From contig NZ_AP025688.1 of assembly GCF_023168325.1 (NCBI RefSeq), positions 2,108,001 to 2,172,000 of the forward strand: 64,000 nt of DNA, written 5' to 3'. Both the position numbers and the translations under genes were made by a program. The notes beneath the pieces are model-generated. The model was not told the origin of the DNA. It saw only the letters and a program-made list of their open reading frames with translations, and did no database searches. Shown here piece by piece: positions 41,144 through 50,940 of the stretch (position 1 is its first letter; every line of letters starts with the position of its first letter). This DNA is from Tsukamurella sp. PLM1 (lineage in GTDB: Bacteria; Actinomycetota; Actinomycetes; Mycobacteriales; Mycobacteriaceae).

Positions 41144-42783
41144 ATGAAGTTCAACCTCGCCGATGTCTTCGAGGCGGTCGTCGACGCGGTTCCGGAACGG
41201 ATCCTCTTGAGCTTCGAGGGCGAGCAGACCTCGTACGCGGAGATGGACGCGCAAGCCAACCGGGTGGCACACATGTTCGCCGCGAACGGGATCGGGGCGT
41301 ACGACCACGTGGCGCTGTTCCTCAAGAACAGCGTCGAGCACGTGCAGTCGCTGCTCGGGCTGATCAAGATCCGCGCCGTTCCCGTGAACGTGAACTACCG
41401 GTACACCGCGCCCGAGCTGCAGTACATCTTCAGCAACTCGGACGCGCGCGGCATCATCGTCGAGCTGCCGGAGCACCAGCGCACGCTCGCCACGCTGATC
41501 GGCGAGCTCCCCGAACTGCGCACGGTGTTCGTGGTCGGGGAGATCGACCCCGCGCTCGCCGCCGCCGTCGACGGTGCCCCCGACGTCGCGCTCGTACCCT
41601 TCGACGACGCCGAGAGCCGGCCCGCGGAACGGATTTCGAGCCGCGCACCGGCGAGGAGCACTACATCATCTACACCGGCGGCACCACCGGGTACCCGAAG
41701 GGCGTGGTGTGGCAGCACGACGACTTCTTCCGCAAGCCGCTCTCGGCCGGCGTGCCGTACGGCGGCGAACCGCGGCAGAACCTCGAGGAGGTGGGGGAGG
41801 GCGCCAAGCAGTTCCCCTCGCTGGCGTTCCTCGTGGCCGCCCCGCTCATGCACGGCGCCGCCGCCTACTCGCTGTTCACCTTCTTCGTGCTCGGCTCGCG
41901 GATCATTCTGGAGCGCGATTTCAAGCCCGCCGAGATCGTGCGGAACATCGAGCGGGACGGCACGCAGACGATCCTCATCGTGGGCGACGCGATGGGCATC
42001 CCGCTGGTCGAGGAGATGGAGAAGCAGAAGGACACGGCCGACTTTTCGACGCTGTTCTCCATCACCTCCGGTGGCGCGATCTGGTCGAAGCACGTGCGCG
42101 ACCGGATGGCCGCGATCAAGCCCGAGCTGATCCTGCGGGACAACTTCGGTGCCTCGGAGTCCGGTAACGACGGGGTGATGGCACTCGACGAGAACGGCAA
42201 CCTGCACGCGCCGCCCACCGACAAGATGATGGTGGTCGACGAGTCCTTCGAGCAGATCACCGAGGTCGGTCAGGTGGGGTACATCGCCCGGGTCGGCAAC
42301 GTCCCGCTGGGCTACTACAACGATCCGGAGAAGACCGCCCGGACATTCCCCACCCCGGCCGACGGCCGGCGCATCTCGGTGTTGGGCGACATGGGGTATC
42401 CGCACGAGGACGGCGGCATCGTGTTCCTGGGTCGCGGCAGCCAGTGCATCAACACGGGCGGCGAGAAGGTGTACGCCGAGGAGGTCGAGGCGACCCTGCA
42501 CGGGCATCCGGCGATCGCCGACGCCCTGGTCGTACCGGTGCCCGACGCCCGGTACGGGCAGCGCGTGGCCGCGGTGGTGGAGGTGTCCGAGGGGCGGGAG
42601 AAGCCGACGATCGAGGACATCCAGACGTTCGCGCGCGCCGAGCTCGCGGGCTACAAGGTGCCGCGCACCATCGTCTTCGTCGATCAGGTCAAGCGCACCC
42701 CCGCGGGCAAGGCCGACTACCGGTGGGCCAAGACGGCGGCCGAGACCGCCGCGGAGAAGGCGGGCGAGGAGCAGCCGGCCTGA
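41144..42783 (+). CDS. fadD: Acyl-CoA synthetase FadD-type (one frame break)
   Basis: About 546 residues of the AMP-forming ligase family. P-loop YIIYTGGTTGYPKGVVW, A5 motif DNFGASESGNDG, A7 LGDMGYPHEDGGIVFLGR, and A10 Lys in RTPAGKADYRW. One G is lost near 41630. Activates a fatty or sterol-derived acid for beta-oxidation; the KstR-type boxes favour a sterol side-chain or related substrate. ATG preceded by AGGAG. Confidence 0.85.
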
Positions 42784-42789
42784 CAGGGA

Positions 42790-42903
42790 TCAGCCCTCGA
42801 ACTCCCACGGGTTCACCAGCGTCACGCTTGTGCGCTCGAAATGCCTGGTGTTCCGGGTGACCAGGGTCAGGCCGTGGATGATCGCCGTCGCGGCGAGGAC
42901 GGG
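42790..42903 (-). pseudogene. VapC-type PIN toxin, C-terminal remnant
   Basis: Only 37 residues: PVLAATAIIHGLTLVTRNTR followed by HFERTSVTLVNPWEF and a stop. This is the typical last quarter of a FitB/VapC PIN domain, where the family reads D-x-LIAATAxxHGLTLVTRNxxxF. The leading Asp is gone, there is no start codon, and no antitoxin lies nearby. It begins right after the TAA of the preceding minus-strand gene and in the same frame, so the two were joined by a deletion or recombination. Not expected to be functional. Confidence 0.75.
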
Positions 42904-42906
42904 GCG

Positions 42907-43528
42907 TTACGGCGAATCGGAATCGAGCCAGTCCAGGTACGCGGCGCCGCGGGGCGAGAGCTCGTATCCGACGTCGTGGCTGATGGTCAGGCCCATGCCC
43001 TTGAGCTTGCGGATGTCGACCTTCATCGGCAGTAGCTCCACGCCGCGTTCCGCCGCGAGCTCCTTGGACACGACGCGCGGGTGGTCGCGGATCCAGACGA
43101 GGATGTCGCGGGTCCACGGTCCCGACGGCCGCGCGTCGAGGCGGGCCAGGCGCTGCGCGATTGTGGCGAGTTCGGCACCGTCGGGCAGCTCCTCCCGCAG
43201 GGTGAGGCGCGGGTCCTCGCCCGCCCACTCGAGGTGGATGCGGTAGACGTGTTCGCCGCCCTTCGCGGAGCGCTCGCGGCGCGGGGCGTCGGGGTCGCGC
43301 GGCGTCAGCGCGCCGCAGCGCGGCCGCGTCCTTCATACCCGCGGCCCGCGCGGCGCGGTCGCTGATCCGGTCGATGTCCGGGACCCGGGTCACCCGCGTG
43401 AATCGGAGGACGCCCGCCGGCGTCACCTGCGTGCCGCCGACCTTCACCCGCGGGACGTCCCAGCGGCGGTACTGCGTGGTGACGGTGCCGGCGCGCACGC
43501 CCTCGGCGATCGCCCTGGGGATCATCAT
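42907..43528 (-). CDS. ASCH/PUA-like hypothetical protein (one frame break)
   Basis: About 207 residues joined across a break near 43310 (net loss of two bases). N-terminal part MIPRAIAEGVRAGTVTTQY-RRWDVPRVKVGGTQV resembles an ASCH (PUA-like, RNA- or nucleotide-binding) domain; the C-terminal 120 residues include EHVYRIHLEWAGEDPRLTL, TRDILVWIRDHPRVVSKEL and KLKGMGLTISHDVGYELSPR, the latter like a winged helix. Function unknown. Ends directly against the vapC remnant. Confidence 0.6.
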
Positions 43529-43532
43529 GGCG

Positions 43533-44012
43533 TCAATTCTGCCCGCTGCGCCCGGCTTCCTTCACGATGTCGCGGCAGATCTCCATGTGCCCGGTGTGCT
43601 GGGTGAGCTCCCGCAGCATGTGAGTGAGCACCCACTCGGGCGTCGCGGCCGCGGCATCGCGTCGGGTGGTCCCGGTGGCGCCGGGATTGCGGATCCCGGT
43701 GGCGGCCATGGCCGCCCACCGCGGCAGGTCGGTGCGCAGGCGCGCGACGATCGCGTGTGCGGCGTCGACGGTGCCGCGCGCGCGGAACTCGGCCGACCGG
43801 TCGCGGGGGATGTCCTCGCCGGCCATGAGCGAGCCGCCCCAGAAGCCCAGCGCACCGGCCGTGTGGGTGACCAGCGCGAAGACCGAGTTCCCGCCGGGCG
43901 TGGCCAGGTTGACGGTGTCGTCGTCGAGATCGCCCAGCACGGCGTCGATCGTGTCCAGGGTCTCCGCGGCGACGGCGAGGAACGCCGTGACCTGGCCTTC
44001 AGTCGCGGCCAC
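43533..44012 (-). CDS. DinB-like / mycothiol S-transferase-fold protein
   Basis: 159 residues, four-helix bundle. LVTHTAGALGFWGGSL with its His, and MLRELTQHTGHMEICRD with two His, give the metal triad of the DinB/MDMPI superfamily. In mycothiol producers such proteins are often thiol-dependent transferases or isomerases. GTG start overlaps the nucleoside hydrolase gene by 14 bases. Confidence 0.75.
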   Translation of the reverse strand: MAATEGQVTAFLAVAAETLDTIDAVLGDLDDDTVNLATPGGNSVFALVTHTAGALGFWGGSLMAGEDIPRDRSAEFRARGTVDAAHAIVARLRTDLPRWAAMAATGIRNPGATGTTRRDAAAATPEWVLTHMLRELTQHTGHMEICRDIVKEAGRSGQN

Positions 44013-45036
44013 GCGCGAGCCTCGCGATCGAATCGAGCAGGTCGTCGAAGAAGGCCGCCTGGTCAGTGGCGACCGCGATCTGAGCGGTCTCGGGACGGTT
44101 CCACGCGCCGTGCACGTCGGCGATCGTCGTCCCCCGGGTGAGCGAACCGGTGAGTTCCACATCCACCGGGTACGAGCGGGTCTCGGCGATGGTGGGATCG
44201 AGCGCGACGGCTGCGGCGAACGGGTCGTGCATGTGGGCGATGTAGCCCTGGTCGTGATCGCGGTGGAACTCGAAGTAGAACCGCACCGCGTCGGACAGCG
44301 CCCGGACCACGGGATTGCTCGCGGCCGACCGCGTACCGTCGGCGTCCTCCGGGGCGAGGCATTCGGCCGGGCTGCTGCCGGCGGCGTCCGCGAGGCGCAG
44401 GACGTGATCCGGCGTCAGTTCGATGGTCTCGGTGAGGTCGAGCGGGCAGAGGATCGGCAGCGGGGTGCCGGTGCCGTCGAGTTCGCCGTAGGCGCGCAGC
44501 ACCTCCCACAGCGATTCGGGATCGACGGCCACGTTCCACTCGGAGGTGGGCGTCGTGTTGCCGGGGTGCCAGAACACGCCGCCCATGATGACGAGGCGGC
44601 GCAGCCGGGTGAGGATGCCCGGATCATCGCGCAGCGCCAGCGCCAGATTGGTGCTCGGGCCGGTGACCAGCGCGACGACCTCGCCGGGATGGGCCCGGGT
44701 CAGGTCGGACCAGGCCTGCGGCCCCGGCACGTCCGACGGTGCGCTGCCCGGCGTCGGCAGCTCCGCGTAGCCGACGCCGAACGGCCCGTGCGTCTCCTCC
44801 GTGGTCATGAGCGGCGTGGACAGCGGCGCGTCCGAACCCGCGAAGACGGGGATATCGGTGCGGCCCAGCAGTTCCAGCCAGCCGAGGTTGTTCTCCACGA
44901 CCTGTGGCCCGGGCACGTTCCCGGCGGTCGAGACGATGCCGAGCAGGTTCACCTCCGGCTTGCTCAGCAGGTAGAGCAGGGCCAGCGAGTCGTCGACGCC
45001 GGTGTCGCAGTCGAACAGGACCTTCGTTTCCGCCAC
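43999..45036 (-). CDS. Inosine-uridine preferring nucleoside hydrolase
   Basis: 345 residues. Ca-binding N-terminal motif VLFDCDTGVDDSLAL, Asn in GSDAPL/HGPFG region, RRLVIMGGVFWHPGNT, and the distal HMHDPFAAAVAL, all as in the IunH/RihA family. Hydrolyses the N-glycosidic bond of nucleosides for salvage. GTG start lies 7 bases after TAGGGT, so leaderless; the 23-bp tandem repeats begin just upstream. Confidence 0.9.
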   Translation of the reverse strand: MAETKVLFDCDTGVDDSLALLYLLSKPEVNLLGIVSTAGNVPGPQVVENNLGWLELLGRTDIPVFAGSDAPLSTPLMTTEETHGPFGVGYAELPTPGSAPSDVPGPQAWSDLTRAHPGEVVALVTGPSTNLALALRDDPGILTRLRRLVIMGGVFWHPGNTTPTSEWNVAVDPESLWEVLRAYGELDGTGTPLPILCPLDLTETIELTPDHVLRLADAAGSSPAECLAPEDADGTRSAASNPVVRALSDAVRFYFEFHRDHDQGYIAHMHDPFAAAVALDPTIAETRSYPVDVELTGSLTRGTTIADVHGAWNRPETAQIAVATDQAAFFDDLLDSIARLARGRD

Positions 45037-45050
45037 GAGGACAACCCTAT

Positions 45051-45119
45051 CCGCCCATCACGACGGCGGCGGGCCGCCCATCACCACGGCGGCGGGCCGC
45101 CCATCACCACGGCGAGGAC
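45051..45119. repeat. Three tandem 23-bp repeats
   Basis: Units at 45051-45073, 45074-45096 and 45097-45119 with consensus CCGCCCATCACCACGGCGGC plus GGG. The first two differ at one base; the third diverges after 18 bases because it enters the SDR coding end. On the minus strand each unit contains CCGTGGTGATGGGC or a one-base variant of it, so the SDR stop (TGG TGA) is copied in the repeats. Looks like slippage duplication of the gene end, possibly affecting the nearby nucleoside hydrolase promoter. Confidence 0.85.
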
Positions 45120-46569
45120 TTGTAGTCCTTGAGGAAGCAGCCGTAGAGGTCGACACCGTTCTCGCCCTGGACGATCGGGTCGTAGACGCGGGCGGCACCG
45201 TCGACCAGATCGAGCGGGGCCCGGAAGCCCTCGTCGGCGAGGCGCATCTTGGTGTGGTGCGGCCGCTCGTCGGTGATCCAGCCGGTGTCGACGGCGGTCA
45301 TCAGGATGCCGTCCTGCTCCAGCATCTCCGCGCTGGAGGTGCGGGTGAGCATGTTCAGGGCGGCCTTCGCCATGTTGGTGTGCGGGTGACCGGGGCCCTT
45401 GTAGCCGCGGCCGAACTGGCCCTCCATCGCGGAGACGTTCACCACGTACTTGCGGCGCGCGGGCGAGGCGGCCAGCGCGGGCCGCAGCTTCGAGATGAGG
45501 ATGAACGGCGCCACGGAGTTGCACAGCTGCACCTCGAGCAGTTCCAGGGGCTCGACCTCCTCGACGGTCTGCACCCAGGAGTTGGTGTGCACGAGGTCCG
45601 GGAGGAGGCCGCCGGCGTCGATGGCGGTGCCGTCCTCGATGCGGGCCGCGGACGACGATCCGCCGCGCAGTGCGAGCGCGGTGAGCGCCGCCGGATCCAG
45701 GGCCGCGAGGTCGCCGGAGACGCCGCCGGTGTGCCCGTCGAGCGCCTCCGTGAGCGCGGCTGGGTGCGCGGAGCTGGCGCGGCCGAACCGGATGATCCGG
45801 CTCGCGAGCTCGGGCGGCACGTCGCCGGACTCGGCGTCGACGAGGGCCGAGTACGCGCCGGGGAGCGGCGCACCGTCTGCGCGGCGTTGTTGATGATGAT
45901 GTCCAGCGGGCCGCGGGCGGCGACCGCGTCGGCGAGGGCGCTGACCTGGGACGGGTCGCGCAGGTCGATGCCCACGATGTGTAGGCGGTCCAGCCACTCC
46001 GCGCTGTCGGCGAGCTCGGCGAAGCGGCGGGCGGCGTCCGTGGGGAAGCGGGTGGTGATGGTGAGATCGGCACCGTCCCGCAGTAGCCGGAGCGCGATGT
46101 ACATCCCGATCTTGGCGCGGCCGCCGGTGAGCAGCGCGCGGCGGCCGGTGAGGTCGGTCGTCGCGTCCCGCTTGGCGTGGCTGAACGCGGCGCAGTCGGG
46201 GCAGAGCTGGTGGTAGAACGCATCGATCCGGGTGTAGGGCTGCTTGCAGATGTAGCAGCCCTGCGGGCGGAGGAGTTCGCCCGCGGAGTCCCCGGCGGTG
46301 GGCGTGGTCAGCAGGATGCCGGCGGTCTCGTCGTCGATGCGCTCGGCGTTGCCGGTGGCGGTGCGCTCGAGCACGTCCCGGTCGGCGGCCTTGACCTTGG
46401 CGCGGGCGGACTTGCGCCGCTCGCGCTTGAGCAGCTTGAACATGTGGCCGACTGCGCGCTGCACCTCGATCGACTGCGGATCGCCGTCGTCGAGCTGCGC
46501 GGCGGCCTCGAGCACGCGGTGGAACGCGGCGAGGTCATCCGGGGAGATCGGGGTGCTGGGGTCGGGCAT
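45104..46569 (-). CDS. SDR oxidoreductase with N-terminal zinc-finger extension (one frame break)
   Basis: About 488 residues. A helical N-terminal region of 95 residues with a basic coiled stretch (FKLLKRERRKSARAKVKAAD), then a CxxC...CxxC zinc ribbon (CYICKQPY and LCPDCAAF), then the SDR domain: RRALLTGGRAKIGMYIA, INNAAQT, NVSAMEGQFG, and the NMAKAALNMLTR region where Tyr of YxxxK is replaced. One C is lost near 45880. Unusual architecture; conserved in actinobacteria but unstudied. Confidence 0.75.
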
Positions 46570-46584
46570 GGAGAAGATTGTCCC

Positions 46585-47316
46585 TCATGCGGTGAGCGGC
46601 ACCGTCGTCTCCTCGGCCGTGAGGTCGAGGGTGACGGCCTTCTTCTCCCAGCGAAGGGCCCGGATCGTCAGCGCGTCGAGCGCCTCGGGGATGACCTGCG
46701 GGCGCAGTTGGGCGATCCAGGAGTCGATCGCCCACGCGATCGGCAGCGGCACCGGGACGACGCTGACCGGCATCGACAGGTCGGTCGCGCGGAACGCGAG
46801 GCGCCCGTGCTTGAGGCTGACGGCGATCACCACCCGGATGTCGACGCCGAGGCCGAACGCGACCGGCAGGCCCACCGTCATCACCACGGAACGCTTCTTG
46901 GGCAGCAGGCCGACGGACCGGACGGTCATGCCGCCCGTGTCCGCGCCGGCCTGTGCCGCGTCGACGGCGTGCCGGATCCACGACAGGCGCAGCGTCGCGG
47001 TCGCCGCGAGCGCGTCGACGTGCAGGCCGTCCGGGACGGGCGCCACTCCCAGCGCGTGTCCGCTCACCAGAATGGCGTGCGGTCCGACGCCCTCGCGGCC
47101 GGTGTCGAGGTCCATCCGCGAGAGGCGCCGCCGCGCCAGTTGGACCAGGACCGGACTGCGGTGATCGATCGTAACGGCGGGGTCGGTGCCGAGCACGCCG
47201 GCACACATGCGCACCAGGTACGCACGCAGGCGTTCGCGGGCGACGAGCTCGGCGGCGCACACCAGCACCGCGGCGCCCACGACCAGCACGACGACGGCCA
47301 GCACGATCATCGTCAT
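46585..47316 (-). CDS. DUF2993 / LmeA-like phospholipid-binding protein
   Basis: 243 residues. N-terminal anchor or signal helix ([20 protein letters not shown]), then a DUF2993 domain of the kind seen in LmeA, a periplasmic protein in lipomannan elongation. [16 protein letters not shown] and [13 protein letters not shown] are visible features. Specific role here unknown. Divergent from gluconokinase. Confidence 0.7.
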   Translation of the reverse strand: MTMIVLAVVVLVVGAAVLVCAAELVARERLRAYLVRMCAGVLGTDPAVTIDHRSPVLVQLARRRLSRMDLDTGREGVGPHAILVSGHALGVAPVPDGLHVDALAATATLRLSWIRHAVDAAQAGADTGGMTVRSVGLLPKKRSVVMTVGLPVAFGLGVDIRVVIAVSLKHGRLAFRATDLSMPVSVVPVPLPIAWAIDSWIAQLRPQVIPEALDALTIRALRWEKKAVTLDLTAEETTVPLTA

Positions 47317-47371
47317 GCGACCTCCTCGGCTTTGCACTCGGGCGTCGGCGCCTTCGTGGTGTACTCGAAGA

Positions 47372-47895
47372 GTGTCCACTATCCAGATTTGCGTGATGGG
47401 AGTGTCCGGCTCCGGGAAGTCCACCGTCGGGGCCGAGCTGGCCGCCCACCTGGGGCGGAGCTTCGCCGACGGCGACGACTTCCACAGCGAGGCCAACCGG
47501 GCGAAGATGAGTGCGGGGCAACCGCTCACGGACGAGGACCGGTGGCCTGGCTGGGCACGATCGGTGCCTACCTGCGCGACGAGATGATCGCCGGGCGGCC
47601 CACCGTGGTCGCGTGCTCGGCGCTCAAGCGGGTGTACCGGGACCGGATCCGCGCGGCCGGTGCCAGCGTCTACTTCGTGTTCCTCACCGGCAACGAGGAA
47701 CTGCTCGAACGTCGCATGCAGGGCCGCGAGGGGCATTTCATGAAGGCGGGCATGCTCGCCTCACAGCTCGCGATCCTCGAGCCCCTCGACGACGACGAGT
47801 TCGGGGTGACGGTGAACGTGACCGGCGACGTGCCGCAGATCATCACCGAGGCCCTCGCCGATTTCGCCGCCACCGAGGTCCCGGGAATCGCCTGA
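47372..47895 (+). CDS. gntK: Gluconokinase (one frame break)
   Basis: About 174 residues. P-loop [13 protein letters not shown], conserved [16 protein letters not shown] and [13 protein letters not shown] (break near 47545, one C lost), then [13 protein letters not shown] and [19 protein letters not shown]. Phosphorylates gluconate to 6-phosphogluconate for the pentose phosphate pathway. Start taken as GTG 47372; ATG 47396 would remove the first strand. Confidence 0.9.
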
Positions 47896-47898
47896 GCG

Positions 47899-49076
47899 TC
47901 ACCCGGCGGTTTCCTCGGCGTCCCGCACGGGGCAGCGTGTGCGCGTGTAGATCGTGGGCATGCAGAGGTTGCAGTGGGTGCAGCGATCGGCCTCATCGGG
48001 GCGCTGTTGCATCCGGTGGACGAGATCGGGCGTGCGGAGCAGTCCGCGCCCGACGGCGACGAAGTCGAACCCCTCGGCCATGGCGCGGTCGACGGCGTCG
48101 CGTTCCGCGACCCCGCCCAGCAGGATGAGCGGCATCGTCAGCGCCGCCCGGAACCGTCGGGCCAGGCCGAGCAGGTACGTGGGGCGATAGGGGTACTCGC
48201 GCAGGAACATCGGCCCGGCCGCGCGGAGGCCGGCCCGCAGTGCCGAGGTGGGGAAGGCGGCGGCGAACTCGCGCCGCGGCGGCGTGCCGTGGAACAGGTA
48301 CATCGGGTTGAGCAGGGAGCTGCCCGCGGTGAGTTCGAGCGCGTCGAGTGTCCCGTCGGCCTCGAGCCAGCGGGTGGTGCGCAGGGCGTCGTCGGGTCGG
48401 AGGCCGCCCGGAACCCCGTCGGTCATGTTGAGCTTGGCGGTGACGGCGAGCCTGCCGCCGACCGCGTCGTAGACCGCCTCGGCGACCTCGCGGGCCAGTC
48501 GCGCGCGGCCCGCGAGCGCGCCGCCGTACGCGTCGCGCCGGCGATTGAGGAGCGGGCTGAGGAAGGCGCTGATCAGGTAGTTGTGCCCGAAATGCAGCTC
48601 GACCGCATCGAAGCCTGCGTCCTCCGCGAGAAGGGCGGCGTCGGCATGCGCCCGCACCAGCGTGCCGATGTGCACGGCGTCCGGACGGAGGGTCGGCCGC
48701 AGCGCCAGCGGGCTGATCATCCGGCTGGGCGTGACCGGCCGCCGGTGCTGGGCGCCGTCCGCGACGGGGCCCGCGTGACCGAGCTGGGCGGAGATCGCGG
48801 CGCCCTCGGCGTGGACGGCGTCGGTGAGGCGGCGCAGGCCGGGCAACGCCTCGGGTCGCATCCACAGTTGGCGGCGCTCCGTGCGCCCTCCGGCGCGACC
48901 GCGCAGTACGCCACGGTGGTCATGCCGACGCCGCCCCGGGCGAACTCGGTGTGGAAGTCGATCAGGTCGTCGGTCACGAGGGCGTCGGGCGTGCGCCCTT
49001 CGAACGTCGCGGCCTTGACGATCCGGTTGCGCAGGTCGACGGGGCCGAGGCGGGCGGGGGCGAAGGCGTCCTCCAT
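47899..49076 (-). CDS. Old yellow enzyme family NADH:flavin oxidoreductase (one frame break)
   Basis: About 392 residues. FMN barrel with LRNRIVKAATFEGRTPD, QLGHAG, the active-site pair in FDAVELHFGHNYLISAFLSP, and the phosphate site GGVAERD...VAVGRGLLR. A Cys cluster CTHCNLCMPTIYTRTRC near the end resembles the 4Fe-4S ligands of 2,4-dienoyl-CoA reductase-type members, though the rest of that enzyme is absent. One G is lost near 48880. A palindrome abuts the start. Confidence 0.85.
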
Positions 49077-49084
49077 ACCCGGAT

Positions 49085-49098
49085 TAGAACATGTTCTG
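49085..49098. promoter_or_regulatory. AGAACATGTTCT palindrome (KstR-like)
   Basis: A perfect 12-base palindrome, AGAACATGTTCT, inside TAGAACATGTTCTG; the KstR consensus is met except at the last base. It lies 8 bases before the oxidoreductase ATG and just after the MFS gene end. Operator for a KstR- or TetR-type repressor is inferred. Confidence 0.5.
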
Positions 49099-49099
49099 G

Positions 49100-50260
49100 T
49101 CAGGTGCGGGTGGCGATCGCGGCGGTCAGGCCGCCGAACGCGAGGACCGCGGCGCCCCCGAGCGCGACGACGGTCAGCCCGCCGCCCAGCAGCGCGTCCA
49201 GCGGCGCGCCCAGGCTCGCGCCGCCGAAGATGGCCACGGTGTACAGCGAGGCCGCGGCGCCGATCGCCGGTGCGCCGAGCCTGGTCACTTCCGCCACGAC
49301 GGACGGGGCGGCGAGTGCGACCGCACCGACGAGGAGGAACAGGCCCGCACCGACGGCGACCGTCGCGCCCGCCGCGCACAACACCGCCCCGGCCACCGCG
49401 AGAGCGACGGCGGAGAGGATTCGGGTGCGGGCCGCCACGCCACCCAGGCGCAGCGTGAGCACGCCCGCGACGACCACCGCCGGGAGCGAGCTCGCGCGCA
49501 GCACCAACAGGGTGCTGGGCGACCATCGGTCGTCGGCGCCGAGGGCGGTGTACAGCGCCACCAGAACGCTGAGGAACGTGAGGCCGGTGCAGTAGAGCAG
49601 CACCAGCCGGGGCCGGGCGAGCAGGCCGGGAATAGCGCGATGCACGGCGGCGGGCGACGGTCGCTCGCCGTGCGGTACCGCGTCCCCCGGGAGCAGTGTC
49701 CGGACGGCGAGGGCCACGGCCGCCGCGGCGCCCGCGAAGGCCAGGAGGACGCCGGCGATGCCGGCCACCGGCGCGATGAGCTGCGCCGCTACCTGGCTCA
49801 CGACCGCGGACGCGAGGCCCGCGCCGATCGCGGCCGTGTTGAGCGGCACGCGTGCCGAGGGCGGTGCCGTCCGGGCGATGTAGGCGAGCGTGGCCGGGGT
49901 GAACGCCGCGGCAGCGAGGCCCTGCGCGGCGCGGCCAAGGAGGAACCACGACGCCGACGGCGCGAACGCGGTGAGGGCCGTGACGACCGCGGTCGCGCCG
50001 GCGCTCGCGACCATGAGGCGACGGGCCCCCAGGCTGTCGGCCAGAGGGCCGAGCGTGAGGATGCCCAGCGCGTAGGCCACGGCGAACACGGTGCTGGCGA
50101 GAGTCGTCGTGGATCCGGCGGCGCCGGGCAGCGCCTCGATCGCAGCGCCCAGTGGCAGCACCACGTAGAGCTGTCCGACGACCGGCAGAGCGCCGAGGGC
50201 GGTGAGCGCACCGGTGCGGACCAGGGCGGGACGATCGGTGTCGGAGCGGGTCGTCGTCAT
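49100..50260 (-). CDS. MFS transporter
   Basis: 386 residues, 12 helices. Between helices 2 and 3: LGPLADSLGARRLMV (motif A, GxLaDrxGrr type); RAAQGLAAAAFTPATLAYIA follows. Drug:proton antiporter 1 style. Divergent from a TetR gene with two operators in the 64-base gap, so likely an efflux pump induced by its substrate. Confidence 0.85.
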   Translation of the reverse strand: MTTTRSDTDRPALVRTGALTALGALPVVGQLYVVLPLGAAIEALPGAAGSTTTLASTVFAVAYALGILTLGPLADSLGARRLMVASAGATAVVTALTAFAPSASWFLLGRAAQGLAAAAFTPATLAYIARTAPPSARVPLNTAAIGAGLASAVVSQVAAQLIAPVAGIAGVLLAFAGAAAAVALAVRTLLPGDAVPHGERPSPAAVHRAIPGLLARPRLVLLYCTGLTFLSVLVALYTALGADDRWSPSTLLVLRASSLPAVVVAGVLTLRLGGVAARTRILSAVALAVAGAVLCAAGATVAVGAGLFLLVGAVALAAPSVVAEVTRLGAPAIGAAASLYTVAIFGGASLGAPLDALLGGGLTVVALGGAAVLAFGGLTAAIATRT

Positions 50261-50272
50261 GCCGCGACGCTA

Positions 50273-50307
50273 CCAACCGAACGGTTGGACCGTCAACCGA
50301 ACGGTTG
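50273..50307. promoter_or_regulatory. Two TetR operators
   Basis: CCAACCGAACGGTTGG at 50273-50288 and CAACCGAACGGTTG at 50294-50307: the same palindrome twice, centres 20 bases apart, ending 4 bases before the TetR -10 TAGTCT (50312-50317). Two-site repression of both divergent genes is expected. Confidence 0.85.
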
Positions 50308-50324
50308 GCGGTAGTCTGTCGTGC

Positions 50325-50937
50325 GTGACCGAAGCCGCCGGATACGAATCGACGCCCACCAGTGAGGCGCTCATCGCCGCCGCCCGCACCGAGTTCACCC
50401 GCCGCGGTTTCGACGGTGCGCGCGTCGCCAGGATCGCCGCCGAGGCCGGCGTCAACAAGGAGCGGATCTACGGCTACTTCGGGAGCAAGGAGGGGCTGTT
50501 CGAGATCGTCATGGCGAAGGCGCTCACCGAGCACGTCGAGCACAGCCCGTTCCTCGAGGGGCAGACCCTCACCGAGCACGTCATGGCGGCCTACGACCAC
50601 CATCGCCGCGACCCCGAGCTCGTGCGCCTGCTCATGTGGGAATCGCTGCACTACGACGCCGATCAGGGAGGTCCCCCCGTTCAGCGAGGGCCGGCGCGAG
50701 TTCTACCGGCGCAAGGTGGAGCGGCTGCGCGCGGTGACGGGTGGCACCGATGACCTGCGCGCCGCGATCGCGCTCTACGTCGCGATCGGCCTCCAGGCCG
50801 CGCCGTTCATGATCCCGCAGCTCGGCACCGTCATCCTCGGCCGTCCGCTCTCCGACGACGAAGTGCAGGAGGCGCTGCGACCACTGATCGAGCAGACGGT
50901 CCGGTTCATCGAGGAGCGCCTGGCCGAACAGGGGTGA
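50325..50937 (+). CDS. TetR family regulator of the MFS pump (one frame break)
   Basis: About 204 residues. DNA-binding domain ALIAAARTEFTRRGFDGARV-ARIAAEAGVNKERIYGYFGS; ligand domain restored by adding two Gs near 50665, giving FSEGRREFYRRKVERL. GTG 50325 lies 7 bases after TAGTCT: leaderless, consistent with the operators just upstream. Confidence 0.85.
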
Positions 50938-50940
50938 CAG

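Noticed and set aside
45051..45119. CRISPR array
   Set aside because: The units are directly adjacent with no spacers, only three copies, and no cas genes are present.
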